A DNA stretch of 64,000 nt, taken from positions 71,401,676 through 71,465,675 of the forward strand of contig CM051460.1 of NCBI GenBank assembly GCA_028095005.1, read 5' to 3'. Source of the stretch: Rhynchospora pubera (lineage: Eukaryota; Streptophyta; Magnoliopsida; Poales; Cyperaceae). The translations under genes and the position numbers were made by a program. Below, in pieces: positions 12,401-23,826 of this stretch (position 1 is the first letter of the stretch; the number at the start of each line of letters is the position of its first letter). The notes under the pieces were generated by a model. It was not told where the DNA came from. It worked only from the letters and a program-made list of their open reading frames with translations, and did not search any database.

Positions 12401-13806
12401 TTTTGCAGGAGTTAGCATGTGCTGAAATTTTATTTATATTCTCTGCATGATTTATGTGTTTTTCCTTATTAATGATTAGAGTTTACCATTTTATTTTGTT
12501 ACAGGAAGGCTATGATGCCACTCAAGCCCAGATGATGGTGGCTGGTTATGCAGGGGCAGATTGGCCAGCTGGCTACCAGTACTCCGAGCAGTATGCTGAG
12601 CAGCTGGCAGCAGCTGGTTACCCGGAGCAATACCTCCAACAAAATATGCAGAGTTATGATATGTTGGCAGGCCAGGTTGAGCTTCAGGACCCACAAATCA
12701 TGACCCAGGAACAAAAGGATCGGGGTCTGGGATCAGTCTTTAAGAGGGACGACCAGAGGCTCCTTCAGATGAAAGAAAAGGATGCTCGGGAGAAGGATCC
12801 GAATTTTATATCAGAGAGTTATTCCGAATGCTATCCTGGATACCAGGAGTATAATCATGAAGTAGTTGACAGTGATGATGAGGCTGATTTGACTAAGATG
12901 GACATGGGTGGTCGGGTAAGATATCTCCTCTATATTGTTTTCTTGTTTTTATTTAATTGAAATTTGGATAAGAAAGTTCTCATTTAGCAACTTGCATTAA
13001 TGTTCCAGTTCTTCCTGTTGTGTTGCTTTATTTTTTCTATTTTCTATTTTTTGTATGCTATTTTTTTTTATTTATTATTTTTTCTTGGATTACAACAGAA
13101 TGACAGCAGACAAATATGAATAGCTAAATGACCAGTACTTTCTTAATTCTGCTGAAGACTTGTTTGTCTATGACTAAAAGTACACCAGTCTAGTGAGCCT
13201 CCTATTCCATCGGTGGAATGTGTAGGCAGAATTTTAGTTATCAGGGGTTAATATGCACATACAAATACAATATTTTGATTTATTGTTTCTTCTTTTTGTG
13301 GAAAGAATATGGGGGTCAGCTGTAAAAAAAAATGTTGAACAGTATGGGAGAACAAATTGGGTGTACCTATAGCATTTTTATTTTAATTACCTTAAAATAT
13401 AGTACAAGTTCAGTGAGATTTAGAGAAATAATGGGGCCGCACAAATTTTCCTCATGTTACATCTCTGCCCCGATCAGGTATGGTATAATCTTTTTCTAAT
13501 GCACCTTGTTTGTTGTAGGCCAAGGGACGTCTCCATAGGTGGGACTTCGAGACAGAAGAGGAGTGGGCAGCTTACAATGAGCAGAAGGAGGCGATGCCAA
13601 AGGCGGCATTTCAGTTCGGTGTTAAAATGCAGGATGGTAGGAAGACACGCAAGCAAAACAAAGAGCAGAAGCTAGCAAATGATCTTCACAAGATCACCAA
13701 AATCCTCGCTAGGAAAAACACTGAGAAAGATGGAGGTGATATTGGCGATGGAGGTGGTGGCAATTATGACGATGACATGCCTAGCAGCAAAAAATCTAGG
13801 ATGTAA
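9417..13806 (+). CDS. SMU2: SMU2/RED-family splicing factor, 11 exons
   Basis: Exons: 9417-9466, 9566-9706, 10144-10193, 10417-10531, 10611-10659, 10767-10856, 11055-11123, 11205-11328, 11850-12214, 12505-12915, 13519-13806. They join in frame to 583 residues with GT-AG introns. The protein starts MSSGKKSSYKERFMRKK; residues about 20-230 match the RED N-terminal region (YRDRAKERR, PTELGAFHAV, EKSKYLGGDLEHTHLVKGLD, SEMFLPGRMAFVYD), and the last exons match the RED C-terminal region (RLHRWDFETEEEW, RKTRKQNKEQKL). The middle is acidic and proline-rich. RED with SMU1 acts in the spliceosomal B complex; plant and worm SMU2 proteins affect alternative splicing. The acceptor of exon 9 is the least certain (GTTAG/CAGTG). 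Animal RED's long RE/RD repeats are not evident. The upstream 9100-9416 should hold the promoter and leader. Confidence 0.93.
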
Positions 13807-14169
13807 GCAATGTAGTGTGTTTGAGAGTTGATATTGGAATTGGGATTAGTTTGCTGTCTTCTAATTTATATTCCAATTTCCAAATCTGCAGTGGTTACAT
13901 GTATACCTCTGGCCTGGTTCTTATTAGTCACTATGTTTAAGCTAAGGTGATAATTTGTGCTTTCAAGTTGTCAGTATAGCGGGTTCTGTGAATTTATTTG
14001 TTTATTATTTATTTTAAGCAGACCTTTTTTTTTAGAAATTATAGATTATCCATGCTGCTGGAATTTGTGGTGGCTGTGTTTTTCCCTGCGCCAGTTTAGT
14101 AATAGTCTGATATTAAGAGCTAACTAGATCCTTGCATGTTGTTGCCAAATATTTTCAATGAATAATACC
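13807..14169. other. 3' flank of SMU2-like gene
   Basis: Likely 3' UTR and spacer. T-rich stretches and AATAAT-like signals occur, but no single poly(A) site stands out. Confidence 0.4.
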
Positions 14170-14172
14170 TAA

Positions 14173-14378
14173 GGGTGCGTTTGGATAGGTGTGGGAAGAA
14201 TGAAAGAAGTGAAGAAGTATTGGGAAGTGTGTAACTTTATGAAGAGTTTGGATTGTTTATAATTTTTTTCTTTTTCTTCCTTCTTCTTCTTTCTTCCAAC
14301 GATCCAAACGCACAGTTACACACTTCTCAATACTTCTTCCCTTCTTCCCTTCTTCCCACACCTATCCAAACGAATCCA
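14173..14378. mobile_element. Tourist-like MITE, family copy A
   Basis: Ends GGGTGCGTTTGGATAGG and CTATCCAAACGAATCCA are inverted, with TAA on both sides (14170-14172, 14379-14381). The interior has the family's GAAGTATTGGGAAGTGTGTAA and its inverse TTACACACTTCTCAATACTT. It is 206 bp, longer than its relatives, because the right arm holds an extra GATCCAAACGCA segment. The TAA target fits PIF/Harbinger. Confidence 0.85.
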
Positions 14379-14381
14379 TAA

Positions 14382-15296
14382 AGGAGAAAATATTGGAACT
14401 TATTCCCAGCATGGCGATTGAAACAGCAACAATAATTGATATATTTTGAACTGAAAAAGTTAATTGTTGAAAAGAGTAACAACTAACAAGGTGAGGTGTT
14501 CCAAAGTTCCCCATAGAATTTAGAACACTCCAAAGAACAAGCAGTCCAGCAGCTGAGCAGCCACAGAATAGTCTTCGGACATTAATTCCCTCCCGTCAAA
14601 CAAAATCTTCGGAAAGTATTCCTCGGACTTAATTTATTTCCAAAAAAAGTGACGTCTGGTATGACGAAAGAAAAAGCCCACACCTACTTACCACACAGAA
14701 TCTTATCCGCTGCTTTCCTCCCTCCAGTATCACCACATGCATGGTGTTATGCACCATACAATTTTGATCTAACAGTCGAGATCTAACAGGCATTTTCGAT
14801 CGGAGGGGTTAGATTAGGAGAGCAGCGAGTGCGATATGTATCCCATCCGAATCACACTTGTACAAACAAATCTCCAGTCTTTATTATATTCCTAAATAAT
14901 TGTGGGTCCTACGGTTCTATTCTGCTTAGTAGTTACAAGACGATGAGTACAAGGGGAAATGAGAATTGGGGTCGGGGGGCGGTAGGGTTTCGCTGAGGAT
15001 TTTCTTATAATAAAGAGAGTAAGGGACGGATAGGATTAGTTTGCATTTTAATCGTACGGCTCACATAACTCCTTAATGTACCGAGTTACTATCGAACGAG
15101 TTAGATGCTGTTCGAACTCGTAAATATAACTCGCGAGTAAATAGCTCGAGCCGTTAACGAACGGGCTGTTAGCGAGTTCTCTTCGAGTCGATCACGAGCG
15201 AGCTACGAGCCACGGGCTTTCTTGCAGCCCACTTACTAACTTACAATTGGAAAGGAGCGCAATCCAGTATAAGATAGCCAGTGATGCTCAACACAA
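14382..15296. other. intergenic spacer and NQR-like promoter region
   Basis: No gene seen. Around 15070-15210 there are repeated GAGCTCG/CGAGTTCG-like motifs (GTTCGAACTCG, GAACGGGC, CGAGCGAGC), typical of subterminal parts of old hAT elements, but no ends could be fixed. Confidence 0.4.
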
Positions 15297-15449
15297 ATGG
15301 AAGTTTCAAAAAGAAAAAGAAGAGAAGAAGAACCAGAGATGGCGTCTAACTCTGTCTCAAATCAAGCACAAGCGCAAATCAAAGTAGCCGCAATTTGTGG
15401 GTCCCTCCGCCGTGCATCTCGCAATAGTGGCCTCATCCATTGTGGTACA

Positions 15450-15493
<44 letters not shown>

Positions 15494-17109
15494 AAACTTT
15501 GGCGATTGGAGAATTTCATAAAAGAATGGTTCACAGAGATATCTCATGATTACTGACATCCTGATAGCACTAGGTATTTTGCAATTGGGTTTGGAAATAA
15601 TTACTAACAAAAACTTTAACCTGATTACACAATTAGTATGCTTCTGTTTATGGTAAACCCATTTTAAGAAGCATACTTTTGTATGTTAGTCCCTTGGAAA
15701 AACCCATTTTAAGAAGAAACTTCTGTTTGTGGTTTACCATAAAAAGAATTAGAAAAGTTGAGCACCTTTGTATATTAGTCCCTTGGCAAAACCATCCAAG
15801 TCATATTGTATATTAGTCCCTCATATATTCAAAATTATGCTTGCTTAGTTGGGTGTTTTTCCCTAAATTTTCAGTATATATGGTAATTTAATGATAATTA
15901 TCAATTTGCAAAAAAAAAAAGGGTCTGATGTGGCATTATATTCTTCACTAGTTAAAAAAAGGAAAATGAAGAGAAGTAAGTTTGCAATAATTGTTTACAC
16001 ATCTCATTGTGTTCTTTTTTTTTTTTTAATGAAGCCATTGAGATATGCAAGGAATCTATTCCTGGGATGAAGATTGATTTTATTGATATAGAGCCTTTAC
16101 CCTTTGTAAATGTGGATCTTGAGAAAAATGGCACATACCCTCCTGTTGTAGAGGCTTTCAGACAGAAGATTTTAGAAGCAGATTGCGTCCTGTTTGCCTC
16201 GCCCGAATACAACTATTCTGTTTCAGGTAATGCTGTAATTGATTCCCACTTTTTTCTACAAGAATCTTCCAATATTTCTTACATGACTGCATTAGACCAT
16301 GGAATATAGTCCTATCGTAACAGTATCTGGTTTGGCTTTGAAGTTATTAATACTGAGATTGTGTTTTCAATTGGTACTATTTTAATAGTTAATTGTCATA
16401 TGCAGGAATATATCGGAATCTGTACCAGTAAATTGTTAAGTTTTATCATGTCAATTAGAGCTCTTGGTTTTATAATTAATATTAATTCTTTGTTCCTTTA
16501 TTTTTGTTATTTTGTGCTTTCTTTTGTCCATTTTTCTATATTAACCACATGTACTATCACAACTTGACCTGTAGAAATACTGGCAACCATTTCCGTTGTT
16601 CTTGACAATGCACACTACTAAAAGATAGGACTGCAACTTGCTGTACTAGCTGGTTCTTATATATTCTACTGTCTGACCAATGGCATACTGTTTGATTTGA
16701 CATGATTACTTGTGATTCGGCTCCTTGGTTAAGCCAACTATGGACTGAAAAAAAAAATACAGAAAAAAAATATGCTTAAAAACCGGTGAAATTCATTTCT
16801 GATGCAGCTCCTCTGAAGAATGCCATTGATTGGGCCTCAAGGCCTCCAAATGTGTGGGCTGATAAGGCAGCGGCAATAGTGTCTGCAGCAGGAGGCTCTG
16901 GAGGTCAGCGATCACAGTACCATATACGCCAGATCGGCGTATTTCTCGATCTGCATTTCATAAACAAGCCGGAATTGTTCATTGCAGCTAAGCCTCCGCA
17001 AACTATCTTCGATAATGATGGGAATGTGATTGATCCTGACGTCAAAGAACGCCTGAAGAGTGTTTTGCTGTCATTGCAGGCGTTTACATTAAGGCTCGAT
17101 AGAAAATAG
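15297..17109 (+). CDS. NQR: NAD(P)H:quinone oxidoreductase (FMN-dependent, NQR type), 3 exons
   Basis: Exons 15297-15444, 16035-16226 and 16808-17109 join to 213 residues. IKVAAICGSLRRASRNSGL near residues 28-46 is the phosphate-binding start of the flavodoxin-like fold; LFASPEYNYSVSAPLKNAID is the conserved NADPH-dependent FMN reductase motif; GGSGGQRSQYHIRQIGVFLD follows. The enzyme reduces quinones by two electrons with NAD(P)H, limiting semiquinone formation, and is soluble. A second ATG at 15339 (MASNSVSNQ) gives 199 residues, closer to the family's usual length; the extra 14 residues are Lys/Glu-rich, so the downstream start may be the one used. Intron 1 contains a CT microsatellite just after the donor. 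Confidence 0.93.
15450..15494. repeat. CT microsatellite in intron 1 of the NQR-like gene
   Basis: A near-perfect CT run, interrupted once by TTT, starts about 5 bases after the splice donor of exon 1. Confidence 0.85.
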
Positions 17110-17780
17110 CTGTTATGTTGTTGGCTCATTCCCATTTTGTTATTTTTTTTTTTCTAGTATTAGTAGGTCATTCGTGTTGGGCATTGATAAATGGGGTGGT
17201 TTAAACAAATTTGATTATAATGGAAACCAAGAAAAGTTGAGAATTGATTGGGGTAATTGGTGCCTGTAAGTTGTTATCAAATAATCAATGATCGATGAAT
17301 TATTGAACAAGGGTATTTAATTTGATCATTGTAGTTGCGAGTTAAGTGTAAATTTGAAATTCGATATTTTATTTGGGTACAATTCAAACAATTTAAGTAT
17401 CTTTTAGATGACAGATGTGATTAAAAAAAATATCGCATGTTTATATCATTAATCTAATGATTAGAAGTTTTTAATGATTATTGATGCATTATTAAATGAT
17501 ATTTAAACTATATGAAATTTTAAACAAATGATCTTAACGTTATAACTTCTAGAACTCATTATCCAATCCAGTTTTACATGTTTGCTTCATTTTCTTTCCT
17601 GCGCTTAAAACTTAAAACTCAAGCATCAAATTAGAACACGATCGAGATGTAATAATATACGTCACTCTTTTGCACTAATATAAATAACCCAATAAAAAAT
17701 GACAATTTTCTTTAGGGACATAGCTTAAGATTTTAATTTGTAAGCTCTGGATTTGGATTATCAAACAAAATAAAAGTGCT
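17110..17780. other. 3' flank and spacer before the retrotransposon
   Basis: AT-rich, no gene. It ends at the TGATAACC start of a Ty3/gypsy LTR. Confidence 0.45.
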
Positions 17781-18413
17781 TGATAACCTACCTTCTAGCT
17801 CATAAGTTTCAACAAAGAGATAAGATGAAAAGAAGTAGAAATTTCCAAATTGTTTCTTTATAATTGTGTTTAGTACATAGGTTTTCCTCTCCTTTCTTTA
17901 CAGAGTCTAACCCCCCTCCCTCATGGAGGGGGGGGTGTCTATTTATAATAAACAGATGACACCGCATCGGATCTCCTGTGGCCTTCCCGTGACACCATCT
18001 TTTCTCCTTGATTGCGATATAAAGGTCGCTGAAATCTCTCCCGACCTCGCCCTACCTTCTCTTGGCTTCCGACTCAAGCTTGTTTGTGCGAGGTTTCATC
18101 GAGGTTTCCTCAGAGACCATAATAGAAAGGTCACAAGACATCCCATGACTGTTGCAGGAGACCATTTGTCCTTAGAAACTGTTTTTCAGAGCGGGCCCAC
18201 TGAGCGGGTCCTTTCCAACGGTTCCTGACTCTGGACCCACCTAAGGTATAATGACTCTGGGTCCACCTCAAGCATAACAATTTCCGACCTCCCTTTTTGG
18301 GGACCTCGAGGAGGATCTATTTGTGCGATTTCTTTTATGATCCCCTTTTGTAATTGGGCCTTAAATGGGGTTTTATATAGCTGCTGGGCTCAGATTCTAG
18401 CCTGGCTGTATCA
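17781..18413 (-). repeat. 3' LTR of the Ty3/gypsy element
   Basis: It starts TGATAACCTACC and ends GGCTGTATCA in plus orientation. It differs from the other LTR at roughly two dozen positions by eye (about 96% identity), including a longer G run near 17930. Just inside it, on the minus strand, AAGCTCGAGGGCTAA occupies the polypurine-tract position. Confidence 0.92.
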
Positions 18414-18633
18414 TTAGCCCTCGAGCTTCTGATGAATACTTGTATTTTATCAGAAGTTCTTTGGGAGAAGATGAGTTAAGCTCGAGTCACAAAGGCGGGC
18501 TTCAGGCGGTGTTCATACGACGTTTGATCGGTGGTTGAGCCCTTTGGGGAGGATGCTGCGAAGCGCAGTTGAATGTTCGGTGTTACAGTTCACGAGCCCT
18601 CAGGCGACGTTGGCTGAGGCTCTTATAAGAATA

Positions 18634-18650
18634 TAATAAGGATAATAAGG

Positions 18651-18713
<63 letters not shown>
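18634..18713. repeat. AAT microsatellite
   Basis: A long uninterrupted AAT run inside the retrotransposon, next to its 3' LTR. Confidence 0.9.
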
Positions 18714-18716
<3 letters not shown>

Positions 18717-19150
18717 GGTGGAGGCCAAATAATAATATTTTTTCTGGGGGTTTTATAAGATTTTCTCATTATTATGTCTTTTGGGGTATCGGGTCGCGAC
18801 GATTCGTTTTCCCATTGGGATTTGGAAAGTCGTAAAGTTTCTTTTTAGGCATGGACATCGAAGAGGCATGTCTCTTTATATAAATTTCAAGACTGTTGTT
18901 TCTCTCTCTATCCGTACTTAAAGTGTTTCTTTGTTCTTGCGTGTTTTTCTTGCATTCTTGTGAATTTTTGGTTGTTATTCTCTTCTTCAACCTTGTCATC
19001 TCACGACGACGACGGCGACCTGTGATTATTGGTATTAACCTCTTTTCTTCTTAGTTTCTCTCTCTTCTTTCCATCTTCATTTTGTCGTTATCCTTTGATT
19101 CTTTCTCATTGTTATTTTCGTTTTGATTCTTCTTGTTGCCTAGTTCAACC

Positions 19151-22142
19151 ATGCCTAAGAAAGTTTATCGAAGTGACGACTCTCAGGAGATTAAGGAGAA
19201 CTTTTCATTGTCTAGGGGTTTCGAATCTTTCCCTTGGACTCAAACCAAATTGGACAAGTTTAAAAGAAGTCTGGTTTTTGACGATCGAGAGGAGAGCGAG
19301 TTACAAGTGGCTGGGACAGTAAGGATGGATCGCCCCTTCGAAACCTCGAAAGGCAAAGCATTTTTTGTTAAATCTGCATGGTGGGGGATAAGTCTACCTT
19401 TGCCTCCCTTCCAGTGCACACTTCTTAACATGGTGCAAGTTCCTCCAGGTCAGCTTCTTCCCATCGCTTGGTGTTGTATTACTTCTTTCGAGCGTTTGTT
19501 AATGGTGAACTTTGGGAAGTTGGGTCTCAAGAAGAGGGTTACTCCTACGGTGGGGATATTTGGTCACTTTTTCAAATTTTGTCGTCACCACGACTTCTGT
19601 ACTATCAGAACCGTTAATAATCTATTTGCTAACAAACCCAGAAAGGTCGGTAACTGGGAGGAAAACTTTGCTTTCTGGTGAGGAACTTTGATGGATGGCA
19701 TGTGAATTTGTTTGGATTGGAACATGGATTCTACTGGGTATACTAAGGTAGAATTCCTTGAGCCTACTAAGAGCGAGTATGCGGTGATCTCTCTTTTGGA
19801 TCGAAGCTCGGCGAGGGGCTATTGGTTATGTTGGGATGGAGGGAGCCCTATAGCAGATGATCGCACCTTTCTTGAATTCATCGAGTCGGATGATAACTCG
19901 GATGAAGAGGTGCCTTTGCAACAACTTAGCCTCTCCCCTCGCCCTAAAAATGTGAAAGAAGGTTCATCGCGTCCGATTTCATCACTTGTTGCGAGGGCTC
20001 CTCCCATCAAGAAGGCCCATGTTCCAAGCTCTAAAGTATCGGCGATGTTTAAGGTCGCGAAGGGAGGTCAACCGAAGGGTCCTAATGTTACTTCCTCGCG
20101 GACTTCTGAGCATCCCAAACCAATTCAGCCGCTTGAAAAGATGTTAGTGGAAAAGGTATCAGCAGGAGGGACGTCGACAGCTAAGACACCTAAAAAGAGG
20201 AAACGATATGGAGGTTCGTCGAAACATTCATCACCGACTCCTCCCGAACTTCCCAAAGCATCCACTGACGAAGTGTTGATGGTGCCTGATGCTCCTGGGA
20301 AGGCATCTGAGAAGGCATCTGGGAAGGCACCTGTTGGGACGAGATCTACGCAAGCTCCTTCCTCTTCTTCTTCTCAACGTCACCCCACTAATCCTGACGA
20401 CTCTTGGCGCGCAGTCCGTGTCAAGAAGATTCACAAAGATGAGAAGGTTTCTCTGCGTCTTCCTGGTTTAAGCATGGATCCTTCTCAAACTCAGGTTTCC
20501 TTCTATTCATCTTATTTGTCCCTTTTTTTTAACTGTTCCTGTTTTTGTGAAGGTGCCTCATCTTGCTGCTTCTCTTCACCGCGCGTCTTTGGATCTATGT
20601 CCTCGGATCAGTAACTCGTTGACTGGCATGTCAATGGAGGACAAATTCATGCGGATGCACTCTCTACTGATGGAGTAAGGGTGTCTCCAGGCAAGTGTTC
20701 ATGACCATTCTCGCAATTTTGGTGATGCTTGGATGAAGTCATTGTCAACTTTGGCCACGAGAAATGCTAAAATCGATCGAGAACTTCGTTTGCTTCGCGG
20801 AGAGCAAGAGTCAGATTGGGGCTTTAAGGTGGATTTGTCTCAATTTTCTTTTGCAAGTCGAGCTTCTCCTGAGGATAGGGCGAAAATGACTGCACTATTT
20901 GAAAATTTTGCCGCCGCCCAGGATTCTTTCTTGGTTCATGCGCGATCTGCCGAAGCTGATAAAGACCTAATGTCTGAGACACTTAGCCTCGCTTCTAGTG
21001 TAAATGTTGATCTTCAGAATCAACTTGCGGCGGTGTGTGTCTCTTTAGACCAGCGCGACAGACAGTTAGAGAAGGCCAGGGATATCATCCAGCAGCGAGA
21101 TGGGCCATTTCTGACTGGAAAAAGACATGAGAGAAAGTGGCACGTCATGAGAAAGAGCGATTGGCTGAATTAGCGAAGTTGAAGTCTACTAGTGAGGTTT
21201 GGCACAAAAAGCTGAGACATTATCGGTCGAGCTTAAGGCTAAAGATCAGGACTTAACAGGTCTTTGAGAGGAAGTCTCTCGTTTTAAGGCAGAAAGGGAT
21301 CAGCTGGCGACAGATAAAATTCGCTTAAATTCTGAGTTGGTCCAGACCTCTTCTTTGCTGCAGGAGTCTTCTCTTCGCATCACTGAGCTTCAAACTGAAG
21401 TAGAGAGATTGAATTCCCTTCCTCCGTCCTCCAAGGGTAAAGAGGTTCTTACTGACAAAGGTGAAGTTCGCTCTTCTCACGACTTTCTGCAAGCATTTCT
21501 TCAATCCCCTGACGCTCAAGCTGCAGCCACCCGCCTGGTTTGCGGGGGTCTCCATTACATGCTGAAACTCAAGTGCGACCAACTGCGGCAATATTATCCG
21601 TTTACTCGGGAGGAATTTGGGATCATGGATCCTGCACCTGAGTCCGATGTTGTTTTGTTGCAGTGTCGCTGGGATGAAGAAAGTGGTGACCTTATCTGTC
21701 AGGATGAAGAGGGCGACAAGGTGGTAGAATTGGGCATGGAAGTGGCTAAGCCCCTCTTGGCTCCTCGCTACCCATGGTTGAGCTCTGGGGCTGCTTAGCC
21801 ATCTGACATGACTCGCCCTTGTAGGGAGGAGGTAGAGGCCGATGACGATGATGAAGTGGATTCTGCTGAAGAGAGGTCTGCGGGAGTGAATACCTTTGGT
21901 GAGGCAGGACCTATGCTGAGTTGGAGGAGGATCTTTCTCGTCTTTCTCCAGTTCGTCTCCAGAGTCAAGGCCATGTAGAAGGAACTGGGTCAATTCACAT
22001 CTCTGATCAGTTAGATCAAATGATAAACGAACAGAGAGAGTTTGGTTTTCTTCACCCTGATCTACATCTGAGCGATTATAGTCTCCCTAGGGGGTCTTTG
22101 GGTGGCGATGTTCCTGGGGGATCTTTGGGCGGAGACCCTTGA
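19151..22142 (+). pseudogene. antisense extra ORF of the Tat-like element, broken
   Basis: Coding pieces on the plus strand, opposite to gag-pol: 19151-19681, 19712-20614, 20733-21173, 21337-21798 and 21921-22142. The first piece begins MPKKVYRSDD and has a conserved-looking block GISLPLPPF, then VPPGQLLPIAW, then VGIFGHFFKF, resembling the Pfam 'putative gypsy type transposon' family. A frame change near 19680 continues with LVRNFDGWHVNL. The second piece is acidic, then Ser/Pro/Lys-rich; later pieces are predicted coiled coil (DLQNQLAAVCVSLDQRDRQL). Function unknown. Stops and frameshifts between the pieces indicate decay, although some gaps could be introns. Part of this ORF (19795-20413) is duplicated at 29142-29748. 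Confidence 0.7.
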
Positions 22143-22690
22143 TGTATCGTTTTGATTTTTGAATTTGTTTTTGTTGTGTATGACTATGTACAACTATGTA
22201 AGAACTTTTTAAGTGATATTATCATCGTTATTCCTTGCTTTTGTTATCATATTTTGACGCACATGCGTATTATTGATTTTTTACAATATTGTGATTCTTG
22301 CGATGATTCAGGAAATGGCGACTTAACTTTACCATTTTAAAAAATTATTGTCCAAGTGCTGAATACAGACATAGTACAAATAGAGAATGTGACGATGTTC
22401 CACGCATTAGACATGCCAGCATACTGAATATAATGGAATGTAAACAAAATATGGAAAGATGCTTCTTAAAAATTTGATCTCATTATTCATGGTACAGATA
22501 CATTTTGTCTTTAGTGATACAATCGCGGCCTTCAATTGCAAAGATTAAGAGAAGTTGTCTTTCTTTCCTAACGAAAAAGGGAACAAGGAATCGTCACACT
22601 TAAGAGATGTTGTCTTTCTTGACATTTGTTCAATCTCTCTTGTCCGTGCAAAACATTACGTTCACGACTTGATGACTCCCCCTCCCTTTT
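22143..22690. other. non-coding join inside the retrotransposon
   Basis: AT-rich DNA between the end of the antisense ORF and the truncated RT. The missing RT, RNase H and integrase would have lain here, so at least one deletion boundary is within it. The ORFs here match nothing I recognise. Confidence 0.45.
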
Positions 22691-22692
22691 TG

Positions 22693-23226
22693 CTAGAAGA
22701 CGACTTTGGCATGGACTGGGCTCCTTTGTGTAGAAAGTGTGCATCCCTGCAGATTCATAAAACTCAAGTACTTGAATCCTGCTGTGCAATCGATCATGGC
22801 ATCAATGCTTGGTAACGAGAAGGGCTTTTTGGGACACACACGGTTTAAATCAGTGTAATATATACACATTCGCCACTTTCTGTTGGACTTCCGCACTAAC
22901 ACAGGATTCGCTAACCATCGGGAATACTCGACTTCTCGTATAGCTCCTGCCTTAAGCAGTCGATCGACCTCGTCCTGTACAGCTTTTCTTCGCTCCATTC
23001 CTAGTTTGCGCTTTTTCTGTTGGATGGGGCGCACCTCCTCGTATGTATCAATTCGATGTTCGGTGATGGCTCTGTCTGTGCCATGCAGCGCCTCTTCTTC
23101 ACCGACGAAGATGTCTTTATTTTTTATCAAGCACTCTTTTACCAAGTTACGATCTTTCGTGGGTAGCAAAGTTCCAATTTGAGTTATTTTTCCTTCCTTC
23201 AATGTTACTGATTCTGTTTCCTCCAT
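22693..23226 (-). pseudogene. Ty3/gypsy reverse transcriptase, N-terminal part only
   Basis: Minus-strand reading shows the segment before RT (DIFVGEEEALHGTD, IDTYEEVRPIQQKKR) and the first RT blocks: EVDRLLKAGAIREVEYSRWL, ANPVLVRKSNRKWRMC and TDLNRVCPKKPFSLPSID, then GFKYLSFMNLQG. After that the homology ends abruptly near 22748. The YxDD catalytic box, RNase H and integrase are absent, so the element cannot replicate on its own. Confidence 0.88.
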
Positions 23227-23253
23227 GGCCTTAGTCAGAGAACACTTGGGTGG

Positions 23254-23739
23254 TTATTCGTTCCTCACACTTAAACTTTCCACAAATCTTTTGTTCTTCT
23301 TCAGGCGTTCGATGTGTGCGACCTGTGGTGCCATGGTGATTCGATAACATTCCTTTGCAATTTGTTGTTCACCTCTTGCTATGCCGATTCCTTGCGGGGT
23401 CGGGAATTTGATCATCAGGTGAGGAGTAGATGCAATGGCTCCAATGCTATTCAGAGAAGTTCGTCCTAAAATGGCATTGTAGGCGGATGAAGCGTCCACC
23501 ACAATGAAGCGAACGTTGGATACCACTGTCCGTGGGATCTCCCCAAATACCACATCTAGATCAATGGTTCCCAATGGCTTCAGTCTGTCACCAGTGAATC
23601 CTACTAGCGACGTTGTAATTGGTTGCAAAGGGTATTTGTCGAGACCCATTTTCTTGATGGCGTCGAAGTATATCACGTCTGCTGAGCTTCCTGTGTCAAC
23701 GAGGATTCGCCTTACTCGCACCCCGTTAACTCGAAGCAT
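23254..23739 (-). pseudogene. Ty3/gypsy aspartic protease region
   Basis: The minus-strand frame contains RRILVDTGSSADVIYFDA with the DTGSS active-site motif, then FVVVDASSAYNAILGR-like sequence (VRFIVVDASSAYNAILGR) that ends the retropepsin fold. This stretch is open over 161 codons, but it is separated from RT and gag by frame breaks. In an intact element the enzyme would cut the gag-pol polyprotein. Confidence 0.88.
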
Positions 23740-23826
23740 TAGGACGATGGCATCGTCATGAGGTAATTGTACTCCACTGTAATCATTTGGCCCAAAGGAG
23801 ATGATCTGGGGAGATTCTTGTCTATG

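Noticed and set aside
19029..19322. Upstream ORF before the antisense ORF
   Set aside because: It overlaps the real MPKKVYRSDD frame and has no conserved features.
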